Positions 51,550 to 63,900 of a stretch of 64,000 nucleotides of DNA are shown in pieces. The translations under genes and the position numbers were made by a program. The DNA comes from Acrasis kona (taxonomy: Eukaryota; Heterolobosea; Eutetramitea; Acrasida; Acrasidae). Under the pieces are notes generated by a model that worked only from the letters and a program-made list of their open reading frames with translations, was not told the origin of the DNA and ran no database searches. Numbering within the stretch: the first letter of the stretch is position 1; every line of letters starts with the position of its first letter. The stretch is from contig JAOPGA020000946.1 of NCBI GenBank assembly GCA_026419775.2, forward strand, positions 1 to 64,000. Reading direction: 5' to 3'.

Positions 51550-52969
51550 ATGGTGACCCCCACAATGAATGTCGTGATGGTTGCCGTCATCTTGTTAATT
51601 GTAAGTTGAGTAGTTTGAAAATTGTACGGTATTTGAAGGAAAATTTAACTCCGACTCCTCTCAAAACTCCCACAATGATAAGCAGCCAACGACAAGCAGA
51701 ATTTCTAAACACCTTTGTGGAAAGTATTTGGAGTGAATTCACACCTCTTGCTATTAAAACAAACTCTATAAATTTAGGTCAAGGATTTCCTGACTGGATT
51801 CCAGAAGAATTCACAACAAAAGCTCTGGTGGAACAAGCGAACACCCCACAAAATCACCAATACACAAGAGCGCGTGGAGATTTGCAACTTGTAAATGCGA
51901 TATCAGATCTATATAACAGCAACAAGGAGATTGGATTTCAAGAGCAGTTGGACCCGTTAACAAACATATTGGTATGCAATGGCGCGAACGATGGGTTATA
52001 CATTAGTCTGTGCTCTTTTATTAACCCTGGTGACGAAATCATTTGCATCGAACCTTATTTCGATGTGTACCCTACTGGAATTGTCATGGCAGGTGGTGTT
52101 CCTGTGTTTGTACCACTTCGCCCACCAAAGAACCCTGGACCAAATATTTCAGCCCAAGAGTGGACATTGGACGAATCTGAATTGAGAGCCACCATCACGC
52201 CAAAAACAAGGGGCATTATAATCAACACGCCCCACAATCCAACTGGTAAAATTTTCAGCAAAGAGGAGCTTGAGATGATATCCCATGTGGTGGTTGAAAA
52301 CAACATGATAGTGTTCTCAGATGAGGTGTATGAATTCCTTGTATTCGGGGACAATAAACACGTTAGAATCGCTAACCTACCAGAAATGTGGGACAGAACA
52401 ATTACAATTTGTAGCTCAGGAAAAACATTCTCAGTTACAGGTTGGAAGGTAAGTTGATAACGAGTTTTAATTGTTTAATCTTTTAGATTGGTTGGTTGAT
52501 TGGTTGCAAACAAGTAATTAATACTGTTGGGCTCTACAATCAATACAAGGTATTTTGTGTCTCTACTCCTCTGCAGAGATCAGTTGCAACCTGCATCAGA
52601 CAATCCATGGACGGTCAATACTTTTCAATGATTCAAAACAGATTCAAAGATCGATATCAACAATTATCGCAACTATTGGAGGAGCACAAATTAAAGGCGG
52701 TTAAAGTTGATGCAGGATACTTTTGCCTTGTGGATGTTAGCGGTGTGAACTTTCCATACGATCAAAATTCTGACGTTCCTCGTGACTACCAATTCTGTAG
52801 GTGGTTGCCAGTAGAAGTTGGTTTGGCTGCTATACCAACGAGTGCATTTTATAGTGAAAAGAATAAACATTTAGCGGGGAATTATGTAAGATTTGCATTT
52901 TGCAAAAAGAAGGAAAGTTTAGAGAGTGCAAGGCAAGCATTTCAAAAGTTAAGCCAATACATTCAATAA
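51550..52969 (+). CDS. Kynurenine / cysteine-S-conjugate type aminotransferase (PLP fold type I)
   Basis: Exons 51550-51600, 51639-52448 and 52487-52969, both introns 38 nt, giving 447 residues. LGQGFPDWIPEEF, ANDGLYISLCSFINPGDEI and NTPHNPTGKIFSKEEL are classic. FSDEVYEFLVF holds the PLP-binding Asp, and SSGKTFSVTGWK the Schiff-base Lys. The family transaminates kynurenine, glutamine or cysteine conjugates. The short first exon encodes a hydrophobic stretch (MNVVMVAVILLI), so the N-terminus might be a membrane or targeting signal; if it is not used, ATG 51675 would give a cytosolic form. Confidence 0.88.
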
Positions 52970-53151
52970 AAGTTGAGTTTATTTTTAGACCGACTGTATG
53001 AAGTACAACACTGTTTTCGATTTATCATAACTACCTCTTAATCAAATATGTAGTCTTGCCTTCGTTCCATATCCTTGATCTCTAATCTATCAACCAACAT
53101 GTTTTACTAAAAACAGTTTTTATGGGAAGATAAATATGTTGGATGTAAAGC

Positions 53152-53997
53152 TTATGGTGTGTCGTGATGACTCAGCTTTGGTTTCTTGTTACTTATTTCT
53201 AGCTCCTCCTTGATCATCTCTTTGCATCTATCAACTTTAAAATACTTTCCTTCATCCAATATTGTAAAAGCCAAATCTATCAAATAAAAAATTTCTTCGC
53301 ATTGCTCGGGTCTTGTTTTTCCGGTTTCAATATCTGTTTGTCCTTCGCTCTCAATAAATCTATGATCTTCCTCAAATTGTTGAGCGAATCTAAAATTTAA
53401 TTGCGGCACTTCAAGGTGTACTGACCCTCGTTCATCATCTCCACAGTCATTACTTAACAGTTCATGTACTGTGATATTGATGGAAAAATATTTTATTGGG
53501 GATTGAAACCAAAAAATAACAACTTTATACTCTGACTCAAAAATATAGTCGGACGAATGTTCATCACAACTATACTTGCTTACAAAGATATTTTGATTCC
53601 AAGACCCTACTCCTCCTTCGAAATTATAACTCAAAATTTTGTTGGAGTAGATTTGATTACACCGTTCAATGTTCGTGAGCGTTTGATCTATTTTTTGTTT
53701 CGTTAGCCCGATGTTATGAGTGAGTGGACTAGCTCGAAGCTGCTCAAGAAGTTTGATTGCAAGACCAACATCGTATTGCATAATGATACCGCATCGAATA
53801 ATGAAATGTTTTTTCCAATAGTTGGGTTCTGCTTCATGCTCTTTGTCTTGTATAAGAAAGGTACTCAGGCAGTACTGTTTCCAAAAGTGATCCAACTTCA
53901 AAACATTGTTCCAGGAGGAACATACTAGAGAACATTCCAAAATGTCAAAAGGATGAACGAACAGAAAAACGACCAAAAGCGTGTCCTGTGTGTACAT
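53152..53997 (-). CDS. F-box-like protein
   Basis: 281 residues, one exon. The N-terminus carries an F-box-type helix set, FLFVHPFDILECSLVCSSWN then LDHFWKQYCLS, slightly shortened at its front edge, so an unseen upstream exon is possible. Next comes a helical linker (NYWKKHFIIRCGIIMQYDVG), then a beta-rich region ending at about 230 and a basic C-terminus (ISNKKPKLSHHDTP). F-box proteins recruit substrates to SCF ligases. TTGTAA is at 54029-54034. Confidence 0.7.
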   Translation of the reverse strand: MYTQDTLLVVFLFVHPFDILECSLVCSSWNNVLKLDHFWKQYCLSTFLIQDKEHEAEPNYWKKHFIIRCGIIMQYDVGLAIKLLEQLRASPLTHNIGLTKQKIDQTLTNIERCNQIYSNKILSYNFEGGVGSWNQNIFVSKYSCDEHSSDYIFESEYKVVIFWFQSPIKYFSINITVHELLSNDCGDDERGSVHLEVPQLNFRFAQQFEEDHRFIESEGQTDIETGKTRPEQCEEIFYLIDLAFTILDEGKYFKVDRCKEMIKEELEISNKKPKLSHHDTP

Positions 53998-54446
53998 TTA
54001 TTCCCACTTTGTTTTAAACGAATATAATTTGTAATGATTTTTCTTTATTTTATTATTGAAGTCAATAGCCGCCATAACGGATACTATCCCGAATTGGGAG
54101 TAGCTAATATTAAATCTACTGGTTCTTCACATCCAATTTGTTCTTCTTATAGGTGGTAGCAGGGTGGAGGGTGTTGACTAGCTAGATACCGTCGATAACA
54201 ACTCAAGCGCTGACGTCCAGCTCTATGTGCAATAAAAACAATATCCTAGCTGCTAAAAAACTAACTCATATGATATCTAAAAAAAATTTTTTACCACCGA
54301 AACGACATAAGAAGGAATGTTACGTTCCTATTCTTGATATCTCGAATTGTTCATCTTCCTGATTTGGTTGGTATGATGTTCTTTTACAAAAAATAAATAT
54401 ACATTTATACCACAGAAGAGGTTACACACAAACTAGTTTTTTGTAG
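53998..54446. other. Intergenic region, about 450 bp
   Basis: Divergent promoter region of the F-box-like and MORN-VPS9 genes. It contains TTGTAA (54029-54034) and TTACAA (54384-54389). Between them lies a G-rich GGTGGTAGCAGGGTGGAGGG near 54151-54170 and no credible ORF. Confidence 0.55.
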
Positions 54447-56705
54447 ATGATTCGCAACCTCCTTCGTGCGAAGTCGCCATCAACACCAACATCTCCCACG
54501 TCTCCCACGTCTCGTGGTTTAGACCCATCACAATACAAAGAGGTAGGATCTCCAGGAAAGGTAACTTTCGAAATTGAGGGTGTTGGCACATGCCAATATA
54601 CTGGTACTTTGGATCAAAATGGACAAGTAAGTGTTATCAAAAGCATTATTAATTTCATGTTAGAAATTTGGAAGAGGAGAGCTAGTGTATCCTAACGGCA
54701 CCATCTACGTGGGTGAATTCGTCTGCGATGTCAGACATGGCCTTGGAACATTAATATTTTCCAAAACTTGTCAAGCCATCGGGCAGTGGATTGACGATTT
54801 GCCCTCGGAACGTACGATCAGCATGTTCACATTACTAAACATTATATAGAGGATTGGAAAATTAAAGACGGTCAAAGCGACTACTTCGGTGGCATCGTTT
54901 TAAGAAGAAATGCAAATAAGGATGCTCTAACCAAGCACGACCTGTTAAAAAATGAGCACGGAGAGTTCAATGATGCACAAAATGACGAAAGCTATTTTGG
55001 TACATTTAAAGATGACGAAAGAAGTGGATTTGGTGTGGCCATCTTCGAGAATGGGGACCAATACAGCGGAGGGTGGCTTCGGGATCAAATTAACGACTCG
55101 GGAACATATGTTTACAAAGACGGAACAGTCTTTCAGGGAATGTACAAAGCCAACCAAAGGCGGGGCAAAGGAACGCTTTATCTTCCGAACGGAGACACTA
55201 TAGAAGGAACATGGAGAGGTGATACAGTCAAAGAGGGTATTTATAGTAAAGGGTCCACTGATAAATGTAATGTTCCAACTTTGAATTTAATTTCCTCACA
55301 AATTGACCTCTCGTTGAAGCATAAAAAAAACGAGGGGTTTATGGTTTTTAAGAATGACATGTTGATGAAGAAAAATCCTCTTGAATGTAACACTAACCAA
55401 AAGTGGCACACCTATTATGTGCTTCATGGTATGGATTACAAAAAGGAAGTGGAGTGGATAATATCAAAACAAGGATTGAGTGTTAGTGAGTTGTTACCTC
55501 TTTTATTAACAAAACGTAATAATGGACTCTTCTCCTCTTCTTTTTGCTTCTTCTTTAAGTATTACTTCCAGTTTAGTTATAATACAAATGCTTATACTGC
55601 TAGAAAACTTAATAAAAAAATTTCTATCATGGTCTCGCGTGCCATAGATGATATTAAAAGTTTTGTAATGTACGTTTCCGATAAGATCCATAAATCTATA
55701 AATCCAAATGATATTGCTGGGCGTACTGAAATTATAAAGTTCGTGTCTAATTATGTACACGCCAACATTCATCAAACCTTGTTTAATTTGTATCAAACGT
55801 ATTATCGAGAGAAGGATTTGTTTTTGAATCAAAAGATTAACTACATGGTAAACTCATGTAGTCCTGCAAGCATGGGTGTAGATACTATTTTGTTACCAGC
55901 CTCTGAACCACCTTATTTAAAAAGCATTAAGCTATTGGAAACAATAGCGTACAAGCAGAATGTTATTGATAAAATTAACGTTTTATCAGATGTGAGAGAG
56001 AGTATAATTGTTGAAGCATGCAACAATCGACTAGAAAATAAAAAATCTAAAATGTCTCCTGGACAATTAGAGTCAGAAAAACAGGACCCTTGGCAACCCG
56101 GTGCAGATGATTTGACTTCCATTTATACTTTTGTTTTTGTTAAGGCTAGAATAAATGATCATCACTCACTGTATCATTATATCAGTGATTGGAGAGATGC
56201 CTCTGTTACCTTGTTGCCTGTTTCTCATATAATAAACTTTTATGAAGGCTTCTTGACCTACATCAAGGAGCTAGATGTGCATCTGATTAATGAAAATGGT
56301 GAATTTATTTCTTGTTATATGATCGGTAGAATCATGATGCAGAACATAGAAAATTCGATTTATAAATCAAAGAATTATAATATTAGTTTTTCTTGGCTTC
56401 CTAGTTTGTTGTGCCATATCTCCATGGAGACAAGTAACAAACATTTTGTGAGTGGTCAAAGCATCATCTTATCTAGTCAAGACAAGGAAGTAAAAGATAT
56501 TTATAACGCAAACTTGCTGCAAAGTATATTAGATAAGTTGAGTTTTGTTCAGTTTGTTCTAAACAATCCAAACATTGGTTTTTATGTTCAAGTAGAGAAT
56601 GAAACCGACATTGCAGTTGTTTTTACCAAAGTATATCCTAGTCATATATATCTAGAGTTGGGTCATATAATAACGAAATTTATAAAATTTGATTTGTTGT
56701 CATGA
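54447..56705 (+). CDS. MORN-repeat / VPS9-domain RabGEF (alsin-like)
   Basis: Exons 54447-54626, 54664-54811 and 54850-56705; introns of 37 and 38 nt; 727 residues. The Ser/Thr/Pro N-terminus has a short duplicated TSPTSP tract. MORN repeats follow: FGRGELVYPNGTIYVGEFVC, RSGFGVAIFENGDQYSGGW, GTVFQGMYKANQRRGKGTLY, GDTIEGTWRGD. The C-terminal half has a VPS9-like core with PPYLKSIKLLETI and GADDLTSIYTFVFVKARIND then FYEGFLTYIKELD. Alsin has the same MORN-to-VPS9 order and activates Rab5. This protein lacks the DH/PH and RCC1 parts. Confidence 0.82.
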
Positions 56706-56904
56706 TAATTTTTAAGTAAAAGAATATTAGTTTTGTCCTATAACGTAATAAATTGATGGTTCAAGTATACCAAGAGTTGTTACAGTTGCTTTATTTTCAC
56801 TCCGTTTTATAATGACTCCGTATTTCCAATGCAGCGGAGTTACTTTAGATAAATAGGGAACAGATATATTTCAACAAAAACAATTTAGTGTAGAGTTGGT
56901 GGTG

Positions 56905-57961
56905 ATGATTGTTCGAGTTACCATATTACTTTTTCTACTTTCGTTGTTTGTGGTAGGTCAGAAGACCACAGTTACGATGAGAGTATACTCTTCAAGAGAG
57001 AACCCACAATGGTATCTTGAGGGACCAGAGCGTGTCAAGTTCTTGAACATTGGTATGTTATTGATTCAAACTTGCGAGTAACAAAATATAGCCACTCCTC
57101 TTATTTAAAGAGAGCAACACGACTGCAACAGATTTGCAGCAACCTTGGGGTACACTGGGTTCGAAATTCGTGATCCCTCCCTCACTAAATGCCTCTATGT
57201 TGTTAATAACAAGGAGGTTGAAACAATTTTATTGGCCTCATACATCAAGATGAGAACAAGGTCCAATGACGACTCCAACAACATCCTTCAGGTCGCTAAT
57301 CACGTTGCAGAGGTTATTCAGAGTGGAGTAAAAACAGAACTTCATACAGAAGTTCAAAATGTTCTCTTAAGTGCAAACGAAATCATAATAGGGCCAGACA
57401 ATGTTACTCATTACAGCCCCGACAAGTAATTATAGTTTGTAGAAATTTGTAAAACTTAAAATAGTTGGAACAGACCCAACAGTACTCAAAAAAAACAACT
57501 GTTACAATTACGCCACTGATGTTCGCACTGATACTTTTGCACAACCGGGAAAGGGATCTGGATCAAAGTATAAGAGCAACACGTGTTACGAAACTTGGCC
57601 TGCAAGCATCAGAGATGGACTGACGCCTTTGGAAAAAGTATGCCCGAAGGATCAACCCAGTGTTGGCCACTACGTTGCTTTGGTAATCTGGCCAAACCAA
57701 GATTTTCATGTACGTATAATTTCAACTTAATTAATGACAACATTCAATAGTGGTTCAGAAAGGACTTGGATGGATATTGGTCCCATAAACCCGGATCAAC
57801 TCGAGTCCGCAACATCGACTCCAGTCGACAAAAGATTTTAAATCCTGATGATGCCAGCATTTGGCCATACACGTAAGATTTAGCTCAAGCATTCCCTAAC
57901 ACAACACAGTGAGACTTGTGGATTTTACATCGCAGTTCCCTCCAAGTTGCAAATAAAATAA
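56905..57961 (+). CDS. Secreted protein with NCYNYA / TFAQPG and YWSHKPG motifs, possible cysteine peptidase-like
   Basis: Exons 56905-57052, 57113-57425, 57465-57709, 57751-57872 and 57910-57961; introns are 60, 39, 41 and 37 nt. A signal peptide (MIVRVTILLFLLSLFVVGQ) opens the protein, about 290 residues long. The C-terminal half has NNCYNYATDVRTDTFAQPGK, GHYVALVIWPNQDFHWFR, GYWSHKPGSTRVRNID and YTETCGFYIAV. I recall this motif set mainly from bacterial uncharacterised proteins with a Cys-His arrangement like NlpC/P60. In exon 3 the frame needs one base less in the eight-A run at about 57488-57495; otherwise a stop follows. This may be an assembly error. Confidence 0.65.
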
Positions 57962-57986
57962 AAATTATATCTCAAACATAATGATT

Positions 57987-60900
57987 TTATTGATATGTTT
58001 GTATCCTCTTCTTTCTCATCTTTTTGACCACTTTCTTGCCGCCAACAGAGACTAACTTCAAGTTCTTTCTAACCCTCTTCATACTGAATATGTCCGATAT
58101 AATGCCATTCAGAGTTTTCGGATCATCTTCACCATCATTCTCAGACTCAGCGTCGGATATGTAAAATGGAGGCACGAACTCAATTTCCTTGTTCTTTTCA
58201 AGTTCAAGATAATCGCACGTAGTGTTCTCTACAATCTCGGACAACGGATTGATGATCATAGTCCATTCGTCAACATCAAGATCATCTTTTGATTCTAGTA
58301 ATGGATTAATTTCCACAATCCATTCTTCTTGATCTTCAATTTTATTAACATTATGGAACACGCTAGGGAAGAACTTTCTATACTCAATTTCAAGCTCCTG
58401 TTCTTGTAAATCACCAAATTTCTCCCTAATACGCTCTCTTCTAATCCTTTCAAATTCATTTTCTTTTCTTCTTCTAATCAAAAAGTCTGCAACACTCATC
58501 AAACACACGATAACTGTGCTGACGATAATTACGATAATGGCAAGCACCGTACAGAAGGATTTAAATTGTGGAGTTGGGAAGTCATCGACAAAGAACAACA
58601 GTCCAAAGAACAATGTGAGTACGATTGATATCAACACAATGTACTCCATCAGATTGTGAAATTTCTTTTTGAATGGGACAGTTTGCATATGAAGCAACAG
58701 GGACAAGAACATGATCAACAAACCAAATATCAACACAAGCATGGATGGCAAGAAAGTATTCAAAATTGCAATTGCAAGTTTTCTTCCTGTTATTGCCAAC
58801 TCCCAGAAAAAGAATTTTATTTTAAATCGAGTAATTAAGAATTTAAATTCCATCTTGAAGTTTCTGAACGAATTCCTGACCTTCTCTAACTTTTCCTCCA
58901 AGATCAAAATTTCACCTTCTTGATTAGATTTTTCCATTTCTGCAATTTGATTCTTGATCGCATTTTCTTTTCTAAAAAGTGACTTTGAATATAAGTACAA
59001 CACTATGAACATGACAATATAACCCAGTCCAAATACAACATAAATAATGATCGACAGAGGAACCATGGTCCTCCATTGAGGATCAGACATGGAGCATTGT
59101 ATGTCCGGAGAAGCATTCATCGTCGAAGTCATGTCTGCTTGTCTCGTACAAACAAATATTTGACTTGCCTGTTGAATTATAAACAAATACAAGAAGGAAA
59201 TAAGAGCCGTGAAAGAGTTTACAATCTTGTTCAAAAAGATTCTGGATTGTCTTCTGGTCGCACCATCTTTAATTAACCACAAACTAAAATTGTAACACCA
59301 GATCAACATATTTAACAAAATCAAAACAAATTCACACAATGCATAAAGCAATCTATATCTATATCTTTTAAATTTAGAATCATCAGATCCATAATGAAAA
59401 CGTTCGGAAACGAATCGGAACAAAGATAAATCTTCTTCCATTTTGAATCTCTTGTATTTCAACGTAACGTACTTTCCAGTTCTATTAACAATGAAAGCGC
59501 GTAACAGACCCAACAAATACAAAACAATAAAAGCAAACAAAAAATAAAACGGAACGCAAGTTATCAAGATCCATTTGGAAACAAAAGTCATTTCAGGGAA
59601 AACACATTGTGGAGACAAGAAATCAATATTAAAGTTAGCAAGACTAGCTGCAGTAAGAGAATCGGAAATTGTAACGGGCCACTGCACGTCAAAAGAAGAA
59701 AAAATACTCAAAATTTGCCAAAATCCAAAAGCAATGGATATGGATGACAAATGAGTAACTTTTGTGCTGCTTATGCCGAAGAAAATGATTGTAATCACCG
59801 CCAACCCAAACACTGCCAATAACAATTTATACCAAGCGCCTTCGGTGCATTGTCTACATGCATTTTGCCATTTATAATACCCACGTTCACACTCCCCACA
59901 TACACGCGACAAGTTATTATATCCCAGTGCACATTGGTCAAATCCACCACCAGGACAAGCGACGGATGGGAAACAAGCAACATAGTTGAATGGATCTGCC
60001 TTTGTGTGCCAAAATCCAGGCAGAGCCTTGGGTATGGTCATGTTATATTCATCACAAATGGCTCCATCGATACAAGGTGCACATGGTTGATTGACGTCTC
60101 CACCGAGATAGTAAAAACCAGGGGTACACATGCAATCAAAGTAACTCTTTGATCTCGGATTAGAAACAGTTCGTAATGGACATTTATTACAAGATAATTG
60201 AGCTGACATCGATTGATAAGTGTCGTTGAGGCACGACAAACAATTAAAGGTTCCTTCTATTGGTTTAAAGGTTCCTCTTTCACATGCAACGCATGGATAG
60301 TCATATCGACCTGATCCATAACCAGCTCCACAAGGTTCATAATAAAAATTCAAAGTTTTGGTGGAAGACATGTCTTGGTCATTATTGGACTGTAATAAAC
60401 CTCCATGTGCATACCAATTGATGCGATCATGACTCAACATGATTCTAACTCTTCCAGAGTTGTGCGAGATCACATCGCATGTCACTGCGGTGTTATTGTG
60501 AGGCGTACATTTGGATCTACTTATGAACTGACCAAATTTGATGTAAATTGGAAAGTTCATCAAGAAGTTTTCAACAAGAATTAAAATGGAAGTGTTACCT
60601 ATGGTCGGCGACACATTCGGAGTGATTGTTGATAAGATTAAAGAGTCGTGTAAGTAAATGAGTTGATCTGATGTGCTTGATTCCTTGTACATGTTGATCG
60701 CAGTGACGGTCAACGTTGTAATATTTTTATTTTGAACGAACCAATAAGGAACAAGGCAATTCACTACGGTAGCACTGCTATTGGTGACCATCGCTTCATA
60801 AGTGTATTCTTTAAAAGATACTTTGCAAGATGTTACAAAATCCATTTTGCGTCCCAATATAGAAACGTACAGATCTGTTCTCGGAGTAATGATCGGCGAG

Positions 60901-63900
60901 ATTTCAGTAATGATCGGAGGGTTGACTTGCGTTACAATATTGATCATACGTTTTACAAAATGATAACCACGATCAAACGAAATACCCATTTCCAAATCAA
61001 TGGGAAATACCGGGTTGACCATTGTGGATAAATTACCAAAGGTCGGTAAAATGACCTCTAGTTGACTCGGAGATTTTATTTGTAACATCAAAACATCACC
61101 ATCAAGTACAATTGTTTCGAGCTGAGAAGAAAATGAAAACAACACAAGAGACGTATTTATGTGAGTTGGAAAGTTTGTGCCAATGATAGTCATGTTAGTT
61201 GTCTTTGAAGACAATGCAGAGTCATATGCACCAGGTGTATCTATCGATGAGATGATCGTGATGGAATAACCAGGTAACATTTTCACAACAGTAGATAACA
61301 CTTCTATGGGATCGTTCGATCCAGTTCGATAATGAATGATAGAGGTCGATTGACCGGTTATATCGGATACAAACCTTGAATGTTTTGGTATCACTGGTGC
61401 AGAAATGAACACAGAATCAATTTGATTCAATACAAGCATTGTAGGCATTACATTCGTCACATGTAACGGTTGAGCATCTGATCCTTGTTGTAACAAGATG
61501 ATTGGTGATTTTGGTAACTTTCTAAAGTCACCATAGAGCGTAATTTCTTTAGTAACACCAGTGTATAGCAAATCAGGTGTAATTTGATTAATCAACGGCA
61601 CTTTTACAACCATTTCCAAATCGCTCGCAAATGGAACATAAACAGGTTGATTTGCGTTGGCCCACACTCTAAAAGAGAGTCGTGGTACAGTATTTGGAAT
61701 GTCGTTACTGTTTACAAGACAAGTCTTGTTGATTGGATTTGAATCACAAGATAAAGTAAGTGAGAATTGATCACTATAAAGCTCTATGCTCAATTGATCT
61801 CCATTTTGCACTTGTTTAAAGTTTTGTAACATGATGGGAATTATACCACTGCTTCTTACTATGGAGGTAATGTTAGGGATCACACTTGATGGTATTTGAT
61901 AAGTTAATGTGTTTGCATTTGAATTCAAAATTTCAACATTTGAAAATGAAATTTCAAAATAAATTTGAAATGGGTATTGAATGGGTATGCTCCATAGTAA
62001 TGGGGTGGAAAAAGTTATTAGTTCTTTGCTATTACAAACACCCTTGGATGTGGTCAACAATCTATGATTAGATTTGTAATAAAATGCAACAGTGACGTCT
62101 TTGTTTACAATAAAGTTGTTTCCAAGTATACTAATACTTGTTGATTGATAAGGAGTTAACTCACCATTATATTTGATTGATTGAATTACCATTTTATCAA
62201 TGTTTGATAAAGTAACATTGATGGTTGACTGTGGTATTACAATGGATTCAATTACAAGTGTAGCTTGTATGTAATTACAACTTAAATCATTATAAAAAGG
62301 TGTTTTGCATTTCAATTGTCTATTGGAAAGCACACAACTGGTTGATTGTAAATTATCACCACAAGACCAGTTGACTGACACAGGTGCAAAACGAGGTATG
62401 TCATTATCGAGATCCATTACAACATCAGGTTGATTGTTGTTTTGGACAAGAACATAGTTTGGTCGAATATTATAAATTGCAGGTGGATTATAAAATCTTA
62501 CAGAAGGATAAAATGACATCATGAACACATTTTGAATATACAAGTTGACTTGGTAAGAAGAAGGTGATTTGAACGAAGGGCATTTGCATTTCAGTATTCT
62601 ACTTTCATCAATTACACAAGGTAGATTGTCGCTAGAGAACATCCTCTCCGTGAATGATACGGTGTAGTTGTAGTTGTTGTAATAAGGAGTGGGTGGTGGT
62701 GGTAGTTGGTTCAATGTAGAAATGTAGAAATTAGAGTTGGACATGATTGGTAAGTTAGATACACTCAAATACATCGGTTTTATAAAGTAAACCGTTGATT
62801 GTGAATATGTTAACTGAATGACACTACCACTGTAGTTGTTGTAAAAGCCCTTGGGGGAGTTTAACAACATTGATACTGAGTAACTACTAGTTGATTCGCC
62901 CTTGACCAAGCATTGTAACCGAGATGAAATACTATTGTTTACAATAGCATTCGATAAGATTTGTTGGCCATTCAGTGTATTAGTTGAGTTACATTGATAG
63001 GTGTAATTTTGATTGAGTAGCTTATCAAGTACAAAATTCACCACTTGTGTTTTTGTAATGGCATAAGGATATGTCATATGGATGGTCGGGTTGGATCTAA
63101 TAGCCAACATACTAACCATAGGCCATTTTATCTTTTCACTAGAATTGGAGTGAGATAACTCTAGCGTCAAATCAACATTCGCCGGAATACTTCTCCAGGG
63201 CTTTATGTTGTTAGATGATAAAATGATGGATCGAACAAATGAACCCATCGTATTGGTCGTATTTAAATACATTGGACTATCGTAATCAAATGAACCAATT
63301 ACATCATAGGTAATTCCAGTGTATACATTGGGAAGTAGTATATTCGTTACTAAACTAACATCTCGATCAAATTGATTATTCAACAGACCAGTAGGGTGCT
63401 TTATAAACAACAAAGGTGAATGGTATACTAATAACGATGGTTGATTAGTTAAATTAAATGAATACAAACCAACATCAACAAAGAGATGAATAGGTATCAC
63501 GTTAGTCACGACATTATCATTTTGAGTGATATCTAGTGTACATAAAGTAGTGGTATTAGACAACACACTAGCTCTCGTCTTTTTATTCAAATAAACACAA
63601 TAAAGATTATCAAATGGAAGTACCAAATCACTAGTACTTTGTTTTACATCAAGCGTTACATTTGCAGTTTGAAACGCAAATGGAGATATGTATTGAACAT
63701 CTAGTTTTTTCATAGCATACAGAGGTAGGCTATTATGTGATACTTTTACAAAAGATTTTGAACTTTTAACAAAAACAGAGATTTGGTTGACTTTTAGTTG
63801 ATTGAGTTGAACATTACAAACCAGTGTATTGTAATCAATAGATATGACTGGTACATTTGACGAACTACATGTGATAACCAAGTCAGGAACGTTATTTATA

